64,000 nt of DNA from Larkinella bovis (GTDB taxonomy: Bacteria > Bacteroidota > Bacteroidia > Cytophagales > Spirosomataceae): NCBI RefSeq assembly GCF_042655385.1, contig NZ_JBHSMA010000002.1, positions 248,001 to 312,000 on the forward strand, read 5' to 3'. Below the pieces are notes generated by a model that did not search any database, had not been told where the DNA came from, and saw only the letters and a list, made by a program, of their open reading frames with translations. How positions within the stretch are numbered: position 1 is the first letter of the stretch; the number at the start of each line of letters is the position of its first letter. Shown piece by piece: positions 7,131 to 17,700 of this stretch. The translations under genes and the position numbers were made by a program.

Positions 7131-9887
7131 TCACTCCTTCGTCACCACTTCGTCCAGGTTCAGCATGGCGTTGGCGGTAACGGCCAGGGCTGCCAGCTCG
7201 GGTGTGGCTTCGGTGCAGGCCAGCAGTTTACGGGCTTCCTCGGGTTGTTGCTGGTATTGCTGGTGGGTTGTTTGGTAAAGCCGGGTCAGAACCGCCAGTT
7301 TGGCAGTGGGCAGGGACCGGAGCATAATTCGCCGAAAACCGGCCTGAATCTGTTGTTCGGGCGTTTTTCCCTGAAACCGCATCCAGTCGGCCAGATTCTG
7401 GGCCGCTTCCACGTAAACCGGGTCGTTGAGTGTGACCAGGGCCTGCAACGGCGTATTCGTGCGCAGTCGGCGGAGTTGGCAAAACTCCCGGCTGGGGCTG
7501 TCGAAGGTAATCATCGACGGATAGGGGGCGGTTCGCTTCCAGTAGGTGTACAACGCCCGGCGGTAGCGGTCTTCGCCCTGACTCAATTTCCAGCTTTCCG
7601 GGCTGTAGGGCGACTGCCAGATGCCCTCGGGCTGGGCGGGCATTACGCTGGGCCCGAATTGCTTTTTGCTCAGCAAACCGCTGGCGGCCAGTACCTGATC
7701 GCGCACCTGCTCCGCACTCAGCCGGACGCGGGGCCCCCGCATCAGGAAGATATTGCTGGGGTCGTGGGCCAGCGCTTCCGGCGAAGCTTTGGAATTTTGC
7801 CGGTATGTAGCCGACGTCACCATGCGTTTTAGCAGTTTCTTCACACTCCACTGATCGGTTTCCATAAACTCGGCGGCCAGCCAGTCGAGCAGTTCGCGGT
7901 GCGTTGGGGGAATACCCTGCGTGCCCACATCTTCGACAGTTTCGACGATGCCGGTGCCGAACAATTGCTCCCAGAACCGGTTGACGGCCACCCGCGCCGT
8001 CAGCGGCTGTTCCCGACTCGTCATCCACCGGGCCAGGCCCAGGCGGTTTTTGGGTAAATGCTTCGGCATGGGCGGCAGCGATTGGGGCACGTCGGGCGTT
8101 ACTTTCTGGCCCTTCACGAGCCAGTTGCCGCGCTGAAAAACAAAGGTTTCGCGCGTCTGATCACCGGTTCCTTCCTGCATCACGGGCAGCAGATCGGCTT
8201 TGGCGTTCAGGAGTTCTGCCAGGACGCGATCCTGTGCACCGAGGGCCGTTGGGGGCTGTCCGGGTAAGGCGGGCTGGAGGGCTACCCATTTCACCATCAC
8301 CCACTCTTTCGGTTCATTCGGATTATGCAGCTTGAGGTACAAATGGTGCCGCCCCGAAACCGCCGGAAGGGCGAACACCAGAGTCGTATCTTTCCACGGG
8401 CTGCCGGTTTTCGGAACGGGTTGCTGCACAAGGATGGGGCCGTTCAGGCTGTCCTGATGAACCGTCACGACGGCCTTGGGCGACCGGGTTCCCCAGGCAA
8501 TGATCAGCCGGTTTTTACCGGTTAAATCCTGGTTTTGGATCCGGGCCGAACCGTTGTGCTGGATGGCCGTGTACATGGCCCCCATCAGCGAGGCATTGAC
8601 GTATTGATCGAAACTGTGAGAATTTACCTTCGGCTCCGTTAAGCGGGTAAAACGGAGAAAGTCCGCTTTCTGCCGGGGCAAAATGGGCTGTTGCGTGATC
8701 CAGGTCTGTAATTCCCGGAGTTTAACCGAGTCGGCGTCTTTATAAAACCGTAGCGTCGGTGTATCGCTCGGCACATCCTCGTCGCGGGTGTTGTTGAAGA
8801 ACGCCAGGTACTTGTAATAATCCTCGTGGACGAACGGATCGTACGGATGGCTGTGGCACTGCACGCAGGAAAAGGTGGTTCCCTGCCAGACATCCCAGGT
8901 CGTGTTCACCCGGTCGATCACCGCCGATACCCGAAATTCTTCGTCCTGCGTACCGCCTTCGTCGTTGGTCATGGTGTTGCGGTGAAAACCGGTTGCCATC
9001 AGTTGATCATCCGTCGGATTCGGCAGCAGATCGCCCGCCAGTTGTTCGACCGTGAATTCATGGAACGGTTTGTCCTGGTTGAAGGCCCGAATCAGCCAGT
9101 CGCGGTAGCGCCACATCGGGCGCGACAGGTCGGCTTCGTAGCCTTTTGTGTCGGCGTAGCGGGCCAGGTCGAGCCACATGCCCGCCCAGCGTTCGCCGTA
9201 CGCGGGCGACGCCAGCATCCGGTCCACCATTTTTTCGTAGGCATCCGGGGCTTTGTCGTTCAGAAAAACCGCTACCTCCTGCTCCGTCGGCGGCAAACCG
9301 GTCAGGTCGAGGGCCACCCGGCGGATGAGCGTGATGCGGTCGGCTTCGGGCGACGGTTTCAGGCCTGCCGGTTTCGGTTTTGCCAGGATAAAATGATCGA
9401 TTTCATTTTTCGCCCAGTTCGTTTCGTCGCTTTCCGTGACCCCCAGCCGCGACCAGAACGTGCCAATGGCCGGTACTGCCGGTTTTTCAACGGGCTGGTA
9501 CGCCCAGTGTTTCCCCCAGTTGGCCCCCTGGTCGATCCATTTTCGGAGTAATTCAATGTCTTCTTCTTTGAGCGGGGGCGCATCCAGCGGCATCCGTTCC
9601 TCCGGGTCATGGAGCGTCAGCCGGCGGATCAGCTCACTGGCGTCGGCGTCACCCGGAACGATGGCGGGCTTGCCGGATTTGGCCGGAGCCAGGGCTTCGT
9701 GTTCGAACAGCAGGCTGAAATTCGACGCTTTTTTGACGCCCCCGTGGCAGGCAATGCAGTGTTTGTTGAGCAGCGGTTTGATCTGCGTATTGAAATCGAC
9801 GCGGTCTTCGCGCGTGCTCAGCCACACGACGGACGTCAGCGTCAGCAGGACGGCGAGGGCAATACTGAAACGAAAAACCGGTTTCAT
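7131..9887 (-). CDS. PSCyt1/DUF1549/DUF1553 cytochrome-domain protein
   Basis: About 918 residues. A signal anchor starts at MKPVFRFSIALAVLL. I prefer this ATG because AAGGAG lies just upstream of it (9894-9899) inside the longer frame. Order: Planctomycete cytochrome C domain with CIACHGG; DUF1549 (LIRRVALDLTGLPPT, WLDLARYADTKGYE); a second haem site CVQCHSHPYDPF; DUF1553 (RVAVNRFWEQLFGTGIV, SATYRQNSK). These multi-domain proteins occur in Planctomycetes and some Bacteroidota and are thought to act in oxidative breakdown of sulfated or other glycans, but no reaction is proven. They normally precede a DUF1501 gene; none is here. It is divergent from the LysR gene, with a 130-base shared promoter region. 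Confidence 0.9.
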   Translation of the reverse strand: MKPVFRFSIALAVLLTLTSVVWLSTREDRVDFNTQIKPLLNKHCIACHGGVKKASNFSLLFEHEALAPAKSGKPAIVPGDADASELIRRLTLHDPEERMPLDAPPLKEEDIELLRKWIDQGANWGKHWAYQPVEKPAVPAIGTFWSRLGVTESDETNWAKNEIDHFILAKPKPAGLKPSPEADRITLIRRVALDLTGLPPTEQEVAVFLNDKAPDAYEKMVDRMLASPAYGERWAGMWLDLARYADTKGYEADLSRPMWRYRDWLIRAFNQDKPFHEFTVEQLAGDLLPNPTDDQLMATGFHRNTMTNDEGGTQDEEFRVSAVIDRVNTTWDVWQGTTFSCVQCHSHPYDPFVHEDYYKYLAFFNNTRDEDVPSDTPTLRFYKDADSVKLRELQTWITQQPILPRQKADFLRFTRLTEPKVNSHSFDQYVNASLMGAMYTAIQHNGSARIQNQDLTGKNRLIIAWGTRSPKAVVTVHQDSLNGPILVQQPVPKTGSPWKDTTLVFALPAVSGRHHLYLKLHNPNEPKEWVMVKWVALQPALPGQPPTALGAQDRVLAELLNAKADLLPVMQEGTGDQTRETFVFQRGNWLVKGQKVTPDVPQSLPPMPKHLPKNRLGLARWMTSREQPLTARVAVNRFWEQLFGTGIVETVEDVGTQGIPPTHRELLDWLAAEFMETDQWSVKKLLKRMVTSATYRQNSKASPEALAHDPSNIFLMRGPRVRLSAEQVRDQVLAASGLLSKKQFGPSVMPAQPEGIWQSPYSPESWKLSQGEDRYRRALYTYWKRTAPYPSMITFDSPSREFCQLRRLRTNTPLQALVTLNDPVYVEAAQNLADWMRFQGKTPEQQIQAGFRRIMLRSLPTAKLAVLTRLYQTTHQQYQQQPEEARKLLACTEATPELAALAVTANAMLNLDEVVTKE

Positions 9888-9991
9888 AACGGATCTCCTT
9901 TGACGGAGGAGCAAAGTCGGGTCAGGAATATCCAGCCAATATACTAAAATTTGACCAGCTTCGGCCGTTCTGCCATTCGATTCGGATGCCT

Positions 9992-9999
9992 TATCTTTG
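9992..9999 (+). promoter_or_regulatory. Bacteroidota -7 promoter element (TATCTTTG) for the LysR gene
   Basis: TATCTTTG matches the TAnnTTTG consensus at all fixed positions and lies 18 bases before the LysR ATG. A clear TTTG -33 box is not present; TTCTG at 9968-9972 is the nearest. A very short leader would follow. Confidence 0.45.
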
Positions 10000-10017
10000 T
10001 GGGAAAGCGGAACTGCT

Positions 10018-10923
10018 ATGCTGTCTTTTCGACACGAACTTTTTATGGAAGTGGCCCGGCTGCTGAGTTTTACGAAAGCCAGTCAGACCCTGTTCATTAG
10101 CCAGTCGGCCCTCAGCAAGCACGTCAAAGCGCTGGAATACTTTTACAAAACCGCCCTGTTTGAGCGGCACGGCAACAGCATCAGTCTGACCAAAGCCGGT
10201 ACGGTTTTGTACGGTAAATTGCTGGTGGCCGACGAGTTACAGAGCGAGCTGCACCAGGAACTCCAGCTCATCAACGAAAACTTCCTGCCACCGACCAGGC
10301 TGGCGATCGGGGCCAGCACCACCATCACGCTGTATGTGCTGCCCCCGGTTTTGTCGGCTTATCTGCGGCAAAACCCGTCGATTCAGATCAGCGTTTTGAA
10401 CCGCAATTCGAACAATGTACAGAAAGCCCTGCTCGATCACGAAATCGATCTTGGCATCATCGAGAGCCTGACCCGCGTCAACACGCTGACTTACCTGCCG
10501 TTCATGACCGACGAGGTGCTGGCGGTTTGTTCCCGGAACAGCCCGCTGCGGGAACAAACCCTGACGATTCAGGACCTGCCCGCGATTCCGCTCGCGTTGC
10601 GGGAAAACGGGTCAGGAACGCTGGCGGTAGTCGAAAAAAAACTGGAGGAAAACGGCCTCGGCCTGTCCGATCTGCGGATTTTGATTCGGCTGGGCGGAAC
10701 GGAAGCCCTTAAAAATTTCGTACTGGCGGATACCTGCCTGGCTTTTATGCCTAAACGTGCCATTCTCAAGGAGTTAATCAGCGGTGATCTGGTGGAAGTC
10801 CCGATTCGTGATCTGACGGTTCAGCGTTATTTTCATTTTATCCAACGCAAAGGGACCGAAAACAACCGTCTGATCAACACCTTTATTCGATTCACGCAGC
10901 GCTATTATTCCAAACCGGAATAA
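10018..10923 (+). CDS. LysR-family transcriptional regulator
   Basis: 301 residues from the ATG at 10018; the TTG seven codons upstream overlaps the likely promoter and is rejected. The N-terminal winged helix-turn-helix shows the family signature LLSFTKASQTLFISQSALSK and then LEYFYKTALFERHG. The effector-binding domain follows (LAIGASTTITLYVLPPVL, DHEIDLGIIES). LysR regulators often control a divergent neighbour, here the DUF1549/DUF1553 cytochrome gene. The threonine synthase gene starts 67 bases downstream in the same direction and could also be a target. The CysB/CbbR-like effector domain gives no ligand hint. Confidence 0.92.
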   Translation: MLSFRHELFMEVARLLSFTKASQTLFISQSALSKHVKALEYFYKTALFERHGNSISLTKAGTVLYGKLLVADELQSELHQELQLINENFLPPTRLAIGASTTITLYVLPPVLSAYLRQNPSIQISVLNRNSNNVQKALLDHEIDLGIIESLTRVNTLTYLPFMTDEVLAVCSRNSPLREQTLTIQDLPAIPLALRENGSGTLAVVEKKLEENGLGLSDLRILIRLGGTEALKNFVLADTCLAFMPKRAILKELISGDLVEVPIRDLTVQRYFHFIQRKGTENNRLINTFIRFTQRYYSKPE

Positions 10924-10990
10924 CCCATCTCAAAACGTCGTTTGCGCCCTCTGGTGCCGGTTTTCAACTTGCGGGAAAATTCGGCTACCT

Positions 10991-12187
10991 ATGAATACAA
11001 TTGCCACATCCTCCTTATTACAAAATCTGGCGTGTTCGCACTGCGCGCGGGAATACGCTCCGCTGGCGGGTCAGACCCTGTCGGTTTGTTGCCAGGCACC
11101 TATGTTGTGCCGGTATTACCTCGACGAACACAGCTTTTCGCGGGACGTGTTGCCCGTGGGTGTTACGTCGCTCTGGCGGTATGAAAAACTGCTGCCGGTT
11201 TTTATGGCCCAGAACCGGATCAGCCTGGGTGAAGGCGGAACCCCGTTGCTGCCGCTCCGGCGACTGGCTGGTGCCTACGGGTTTCAGCACCTGAGCCTGA
11301 AAGATGAAGGCCTGAATCCGACCGGTTCGTTCAAGGCGAGGGGCTTGTGTCTGGCGGTTTCGAAAGCCAGGGAAAACGGCGAACGCGCCTGTATTATTCC
11401 GACGGCGGGCAATGCCGGGGTAGCGATGGCCGCATATTGCGCCCAGGCCGGTCTGGAAGCGGTGGTGGTGATGCCCCGTCACACGCCCGATGCGTTCCGG
11501 GAAGAGTGTCTGGCCTATAATGCGCGGGTAATACTGGTGGATGGACTGATTAACGACTGTGCGGCTAAAGTCCAGGAAATGAACCGGGAGGGGGCTTATT
11601 TTGACGTTTCTACGCTGAAAGAACCGTATCGGCTGGAAGGGAAGAAAACGATGGGTTTTGAAATCGCCGAGCAACTGAACTGGCAACTGCCGGACGTGAT
11701 TGTGTACCCCACCGGGGGCGGCACCGGCCTGATCGGCATCTGGAAAGCATTTCACGAAATGAAGGCACTGGGCTGGCTGGCGAAAGGACAGCCGCTCCCG
11801 CGTATGGTGGCGGTGCAGGCCGAGAATTGCCGCCCGCTGGTCGAAACGTTTTGGGGACGACAGGCCAATTCGAAGCAGTATGTTGGAAAACCGACGGTGG
11901 CCAACGGGCTGGCGGTTCCGCGCCCGATTGGCGAACCGCTGATGCTGACGGCTTTGCGGGAATCTGCCGGAACGGCCCTGGCGGTTTCGGAGGATGAGCT
12001 GATCGACGGCGTGCGTGAACTGGGACGACAGGAGGGGCTTTTTGTGGCCCCGGAAGGGGGAGCCATCTGGGCCGCCACCCGCAAGCTGCTGCGGCAAGGC
12101 TGGATTCGGCCCGAAGAACACGTTTTGTTACTGAATACCGGTTCGGGCCAGAAATACCTTGAAAACCTGAAAGGAAAAATAGCCTGA
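10991..12187 (+). CDS. thrC: Threonine synthase (PLP-dependent)
   Basis: 398 residues. The N terminus has two CxxC-like pairs (CSHCAREY and CCQAPMLC) that resemble the small metal knuckle in this branch of threonine synthases. The catalytic fold-type II core holds the PLP lysine block LKDEGLNPTGSFKARG, the phosphate/substrate loop PTAGNAGVAMA and the glycine loop PTGGGTGLIGI. The enzyme converts O-phosphohomoserine to threonine in the cytoplasm. No homoserine kinase or dehydrogenase gene lies nearby, so it is outside the usual thr operon. A threonine dehydratase or other fold-type II lyase is the main alternative; the N-terminal Cys motif favours threonine synthase. Confidence 0.85.
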   Translation: MNTIATSSLLQNLACSHCAREYAPLAGQTLSVCCQAPMLCRYYLDEHSFSRDVLPVGVTSLWRYEKLLPVFMAQNRISLGEGGTPLLPLRRLAGAYGFQHLSLKDEGLNPTGSFKARGLCLAVSKARENGERACIIPTAGNAGVAMAAYCAQAGLEAVVVMPRHTPDAFREECLAYNARVILVDGLINDCAAKVQEMNREGAYFDVSTLKEPYRLEGKKTMGFEIAEQLNWQLPDVIVYPTGGGTGLIGIWKAFHEMKALGWLAKGQPLPRMVAVQAENCRPLVETFWGRQANSKQYVGKPTVANGLAVPRPIGEPLMLTALRESAGTALAVSEDELIDGVRELGRQEGLFVAPEGGAIWAATRKLLRQGWIRPEEHVLLLNTGSGQKYLENLKGKIA

Positions 12188-12204
12188 CTACGTAAACAAA
12201 CAAC

Positions 12205-12291
12205 AAGCGGAGGCTGATCGTTGAACCTGATGCAGAAGGGGAAAGGGCGGCCTCCGCTTCTTTATGGTGCCTTACTACAAAGAAGCGGAGG
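12205..12291 (+). terminator. Terminator region with two mutually exclusive hairpins
   Basis: Three arms share sequence: AAGCGGAGGC at 12205-12214, its complement at 12250-12259, and AAAGAAGCGGAGG at 12279-12291, complementary to 12251-12263. The middle arm can pair with either outer arm. The second hairpin is a perfect 13-bp stem with a 15-base loop followed by GGCGTTTTA, so it can end the threonine synthase transcript. Confidence 0.6.
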
Positions 12292-12419
12292 GGCGTTTTA
12301 ATTCAACCGGCTAATCCGTATTTTCGGACGGGCATTTCCGGTAGGACGTTACGGATGTCGAACAATGCTAAAAACCGGTGCGGACAACCGTGCTGCCCGG
12401 TATTCCTAAACCTGATACC

Positions 12420-14621
12420 ATGAAGCATAGAAAGCCATTTGCTACCGCACACCAACTGGTCGTGGGAGGGTTACTAGTGGGCTGCGGCCTGTTGTACGGC
12501 ATGCAGGAACGGCAGACGCCTGTGGAAACCGGGCGCGACTGGCCCAATTACGGCGGGAACAAAGCCGGAAACCGGTATTCACCCCTTACCCAGATCAACA
12601 CGCAAAACGTCAAAAACCTGGAAATCGCCTGGCGGTACGATGCGTCCGAAAAACCGGATCCGAACAATCCCCGGCGGGGTGGCCGGGCCATTCAGTGTCA
12701 GCCGATAGTGGTGAACGGTGTTTTGTACGGGACCACGCCCGAACTGAAGCTGTTTGCGCTGAAAGCCGGGACCGGCGAGCAGCTCTGGAAGTTTGAACCG
12801 AACAAAAACGACCGGCTGAATTCCAACCGGGGGGTGATGTACTGGGAAAACGGCAACGACCGGCGGATTTTTTATACGGTCGGATCGAGTCTGTACGCCG
12901 TGAATGCCGAAACCGGGCAGATCGTTCCCGGGTTTGGGGTCGATGGTCGGGCGGATTTGCACGAGGGGCTCCAGACCAACCTCGACCATGATGTCAGCAA
13001 ACTGTCGGTGACGGCAACTTCGCCCGGTATTATTTACCGCAACACGATCGTCATGGGGTCCAGCGTGTCGGAATCCGGCGACGCGGCTCCGGGCCACATC
13101 CGGGCATTCGACGCCGTGACGGGCCAATTGAAATGGGTCTTCCATACGATTCCGCAACCGGGTGAACCGGGTTACGATACCTGGCCGAAAGATGCTTACA
13201 AGAAGATCGGGGGCGTTAACAACTGGAGCGGCATGGTGCTCGACGAAAAGCGGGGTGTGGTGTATTTCGGAACCGGTTCGCCGGCTTCGGATTTCTACGG
13301 CGGTGATCGGAAGGGAGCCAATCTGTTTGCCAACTGCATCCTGGCGCTGGCGGCCGAAACCGGCAAAATGAAATGGTATTACCAGACGATTCACCACGAT
13401 CTCTGGGACCGTGATCATTCCTGTCCGCCCAACCTCATCACGCTGAAGCGAAACGGGAAAACCGTGGACGCCGTTGTGCAGGTGACCAAAGACGGACTGG
13501 TGTACGTGCTGGATCGGGACAGGGGGACATCGCTGTTTCCGGTGGAAGAACGCCGGGTACCCACGGACGGGTTACCGGGGGAACACCCGTACCCCACGCA
13601 GAAATACCCCCTGAAGCCGCTGCCGCTGAACCGGCAGGTATATACCGAAGCCAACATCACCGACCTGTCGCCGGAAGCGGCTGCTTACGTCAGGGAGCGG
13701 TTTCTGAAACTCAAAGCCGACCACAAGTTTACACCCCCGAATACAACGGGAACCCTGTTGTTTGGTTATAGCGGAGGGGCGGAATGGGGCGGTAACGCCA
13801 TCGATCCGAACGGAGTGCTGTACCAGAACGTCAACGAAGAACCCTGGGAACTGATCATGACCGAGCGGGCCAGCCTGGACCAGAACAAGGCCCCGGTTAC
13901 GGTCGGAAACGCGCTTTACATTGCGAATTGTGCGGCCTGTCACGGGCAGGATCGGAAAGGGAGCGGGCCGGAATTGCCTTCGCTGGTGGATATTGGCAAA
14001 AAGCGTACGGCGGACGACATCAAGGCCCTGCTGAAAACCGGTAGCGGGCGGATGCCGTCGTTTCAGCATTTATCGGAGCAGGAACGGGATGCCATCGTCA
14101 ACTTTCTGCTGGGTCGGGAAACGGGTCCGGCGAACATCACCCGTAAACCGTCGACAGCCCCGGCCAACAAAGGCGGTTTTCCGTATGTGCCGGCTTACGT
14201 CAGCAAAGTCTGGCAGCGGTTTACGGACCAGAATGGCTACCCCGGCATCAAACCGCCCTGGGGTACGCTGAACGCCATCGACCTGAACACGGGTGAATTC
14301 CTCTGGAAAGTGCCGCTGGGTGAATACCCCGAACTGGCGAAGAAAGGCGTTCCAACCACAGGAACCGATAGCTACGGGGGGCCGGTGGTTACGGCGGGGG
14401 GGCTGGTATTCATTGCCGGCACGAAGGACGAAAAAATCCGGGCGTTCGATCGGAAGACCGGGAAAGTGGTGTGGGAGTATCAGCTTCCGGCGGGCGGTTT
14501 TGCTACCCCGATTACCTACGAAGTTGGTGGAAAACAATACGTTGTGATTGCTGCGGGTGGTGGACGCGGGCAGAAACCCGGCGGCAACTACATCGCTTTT
14601 GCGCTGAAAGACGGGCGGTAA
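12420..14621 (+). CDS. PQQ-dependent dehydrogenase with cytochrome c domain
   Basis: 733 residues from the ATG at 12420, which gives a clean N-terminal signal with a possible lipobox (LLVGC, Cys at about 22), so it may be a periplasmic lipoprotein. The N-terminal half has beta-propeller blades of quinoprotein dehydrogenases (DWPNYGGNKAGNRYSPLTQI, WRYDAS, DTWPKDAYKKIGG, DLWDRDHSCPPNL). A cytochrome c domain with CAACHGQ and a distal Met (GRMPSF) is inserted before the last blades at about residues 500-575. The final blades (GGPVVTAGGLVFIAGT) close the propeller. Family members oxidise sugars or alcohols and pass electrons to cytochromes. No PQQ synthesis genes are in the window. Confidence 0.9.
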   Translation: MKHRKPFATAHQLVVGGLLVGCGLLYGMQERQTPVETGRDWPNYGGNKAGNRYSPLTQINTQNVKNLEIAWRYDASEKPDPNNPRRGGRAIQCQPIVVNGVLYGTTPELKLFALKAGTGEQLWKFEPNKNDRLNSNRGVMYWENGNDRRIFYTVGSSLYAVNAETGQIVPGFGVDGRADLHEGLQTNLDHDVSKLSVTATSPGIIYRNTIVMGSSVSESGDAAPGHIRAFDAVTGQLKWVFHTIPQPGEPGYDTWPKDAYKKIGGVNNWSGMVLDEKRGVVYFGTGSPASDFYGGDRKGANLFANCILALAAETGKMKWYYQTIHHDLWDRDHSCPPNLITLKRNGKTVDAVVQVTKDGLVYVLDRDRGTSLFPVEERRVPTDGLPGEHPYPTQKYPLKPLPLNRQVYTEANITDLSPEAAAYVRERFLKLKADHKFTPPNTTGTLLFGYSGGAEWGGNAIDPNGVLYQNVNEEPWELIMTERASLDQNKAPVTVGNALYIANCAACHGQDRKGSGPELPSLVDIGKKRTADDIKALLKTGSGRMPSFQHLSEQERDAIVNFLLGRETGPANITRKPSTAPANKGGFPYVPAYVSKVWQRFTDQNGYPGIKPPWGTLNAIDLNTGEFLWKVPLGEYPELAKKGVPTTGTDSYGGPVVTAGGLVFIAGTKDEKIRAFDRKTGKVVWEYQLPAGGFATPITYEVGGKQYVVIAAGGGRGQKPGGNYIAFALKDGR

Positions 14622-14640
14622 TCAATCAAAACCGATATAA

Positions 14641-14679
14641 ACATTGTGCGCCGGACGGTTCAGGTCTGGCGCACAATGT
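14641..14679. terminator. Perfect 12-bp inverted repeat between convergent genes
   Basis: ACATTGTGCGCC at 14641-14652 pairs exactly with 14668-14679 across a 15-base loop. It lies between the stop codons of the PQQ dehydrogenase (+) and the CotH protein (-). There is no long T run on either side, but position and perfection suggest a two-way terminator. Confidence 0.6.
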
Positions 14680-14706
14680 CATTAAGGCAGGTGTAGAACC
14701 AATCGT

Positions 14707-17700
14707 TTAGGGTTGAATCAGCACCTTCCGGCTGCGCAACTGATTGCCTTCCCGCAGCTGAATCAGATAGAGCCCATTGGCCCCCGACAATCGCACCTTC
14801 AACCGGTGGGCACCCGTGCCCTCTAGTTGTTTCCGATACCAATTTCGGCCCAGTTCATCGAGAATTGATAGTTCACTGGCCGTCGGCTGGGTGGTGCTAA
14901 ACTGAATCTCAAACTCCCCGGACGTTGGATTCGGGGTCACCACCAGCCCCGCATCCTCAGACTCGGTGGACGCCCCCACCCGGGCGTTGGGCGCGCAGGT
15001 GAGTTGTTTGGGTGACCAGGCCAGCGTATAATTGCTGTTTTGCACTTTGGCACTGATCGAAACAGCCTGCCCGGTTTTGACCGAGGAGGGCGTGGGGAAG
15101 TTGTAAACGTGGTAGCCATTACCCTTGCCGGCATCTTTCAGGTCCTGGCGGAAGATATCGGCGCGGGCGGTGCCGATGGATTGCCCATTGGCAAAGAACT
15201 CCACCGTAAAGGCTTCGTTGGGTTTGTTACGGTCCCAGACCCAGCCCCGGATGGATTCGCATTCCACCTTATCGAGATACCCCTCAAAGTTGCCCGTGAC
15301 GGTGGCCGGGGGGGGCGTTGAGGCATCGGTGATGGTCAGCGGGACGGTGACGGAGGTACTCAGGGTACCATCGCTGGCCGTGTAGGTCAGGCTCCGGGTG
15401 GTCGTGGCGGTGGGGGTTCCGGCGATGGTCCGGGTGGCGGCCGTGAAGCTCAGGCTCGAAGGCAGACCCGTCAGCGAGTAGGTCAGCGCGGGTGAATCCG
15501 GATCGGAGAACGCCGGTAGCGTGGCCGAAAAGGCGGTATTGACTTTGCCCGTCAGGGCGGTCACGCTGGGTGCCACCGGCGGCTGGTTGACAGGTGTTCC
15601 GCTGCCGGCACAGGTCAGGGATTTTGGGGCCTGTTTGAGCACATAATCGCTATTCTGCACTTTGGCACTGATCGAAACCGCCTGCCCGGTTTTGACCGAG
15701 GAGGGCGTGGGGAAGTTGTAAACGTGGTAGCCATTGCCCTTGCCGGCATCTTTCAGGTCCTGGCGGAAGATATCGGCGCGGGCGGTGCCGATGGATTGCC
15801 CATTGGCAAAGAACTCCACCGTAAAGGCTTCGTTGGGTTTGTTACGATCCCAGACCCAGCCCCGGATGGATTCGCATTCCACCTTATCGAGATACCCCTC
15901 AAAGTTGCCCGTGACGGTGGCCGGGGGGGGCGTTGAGGCATCGGTGATGGTCAGCGGGACGGTGACGGAGGTACTCAGGGTACCATCGCTGGCCGTGTAG
16001 GTCAGGCTCCGGGTGGTCGTGGCGGTGGGGGTTCCGGCGATGGTCCGGGTGGCGGCCGTGAAGCTCAGGCTCGAAGGCAGACCCGTCAGCGAGTAGGTCA
16101 GCGCGGGTGAATCCGGATCGGAGAAAGCCGGTAGGGTGGCCGAAAAGGCGGTATTGACTTTGCCCGTTAGGGCGGTCACGCTGGGCGCCACCGGTGGCTG
16201 GTTGCCCGTGGGGGGCGGGGTCGTGCCGGCACAGGTTAGTTTTCGTGCAGAGTCTTTGAGGGTGAATCCCGTTCCCCGAATGCGCGCACTGATGGAATGT
16301 AACTGGTTGTCCTTCACGGTTTCCGGTACGGTGTAGGAATAGCTATGGCTGCCGTTGCCTTTACCGGCATCTTTCAAATCCTGGCGATATACCCCGGCAA
16401 TCAGGGTGGTGATCAGGTTCTGGCCATCGAGGATATCGACGTAAACCGGCGTATTGGGTTTGTTGCGGTCCCAGGCCCAGCCCCGGATAAAATTGCAGTC
16501 GACGCCCCCCAAATACCCTTCGTAACTGCCCGGAATGGCATTTTGCGGATAGACATTGACCTTCACGGTAGAGGAAGGAGCGCTTTCACAACCAATCGCC
16601 TGTCGGCATTTTGCCGTGTAGGACGTGGTTTCGGTCGGGTTGACCATCACGACCGCACCGGTTTGCCCTGTATTCCAGACTACCGTTTGTGAACAGCCGT
16701 TGGCGGTCAAAACCACGGATTGGCCCGTAGTAACATCCAAAACGCTGGCCCGGATGTTGGGAGCCGGGGGGGCGCTGGGGCAGGTGTTTCCGCCCAGTTG
16801 AATGGTGGCGCTATAGGTAGCGGTTTGGCCGGTAAAAATCTTCAGCCGGTAAAACGCCGGCGAGGCTGAATGGGCATGCGTAAACTCATAGGGACCTTCG
16901 GCAGTGGGGCCGTTGACCGCTACGGTTCCTACCGTGCCGAAATCGGTGCCGTTGCCACTGTGTTCGATCTCGACATTGGTGGCTTGGGTTCCGGAACGGA
17001 ACGCCCACTTCAGCTTGTTGGAGCCGGAAATGGGTTCACCCTGGAAATAAGCCAGCCGTTTGCCACCGGTTTCTTCCGGGAAGAGCGAAAAGTATTCATC
17101 CAGAAAATTTACCCGGTTTTCAAGCCAGGTATTGACGGCCGGAAAATCGCCCGGATTCAGCGTTCCGGGCCACTTCATGGCTTCCCGGGCGTAGCCTCCT
17201 TCGGCGGTGAGCAGGTTGTAATTGGCCGCCAGCGCGTTTTTCAGAGTGCTAAGTGCGAGTTCATTTTGCCGCAGGGCAAACCATCGTTTGCGCATTTTTT
17301 GCTTGAAACCGTCGGGGTCGAGCGCCAGTAACCGATCAAAAAGACCATTGCCCTTGATGAGCCGGGCTTCCTCCGAGCGGATACCGATCGGGTTATACCC
17401 AAACGTTGCGTCCATGTCCCAGGGAATCAGGAAATACGGCTCGTTTTCCTTGTACCGGGCGATAAACTGATTATTTCCCCAGTGATCGTCGGCGGCCAGC
17501 AGGTTCAGCAGAATATAGTAATCGATCAGGTTATCGACCCGGAATTTTTCGGGCAGTTTACTGCTGAACTCGTTGGCGGGTGCCTTGACGGCATACGCCA
17601 GCAGGCTGTACAGATTGTCCCAGTAGGGATCGGGATAATCCATCTCAAAACCCGACCATTCTTCGACATTCGGATCGGTGGGCGGGGGCGGAACACTCAG

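Noticed and set aside
11018..12121. 367-codon minus-strand frame opposite threonine synthase
   Set aside because: Same shadow effect; the plus-strand frame carries all PLP-enzyme motifs.
15040..16204. Tandem repeats considered as a CRISPR array or satellite
   Set aside because: The units are ~550 bp, in frame and coding, with no short spacers.
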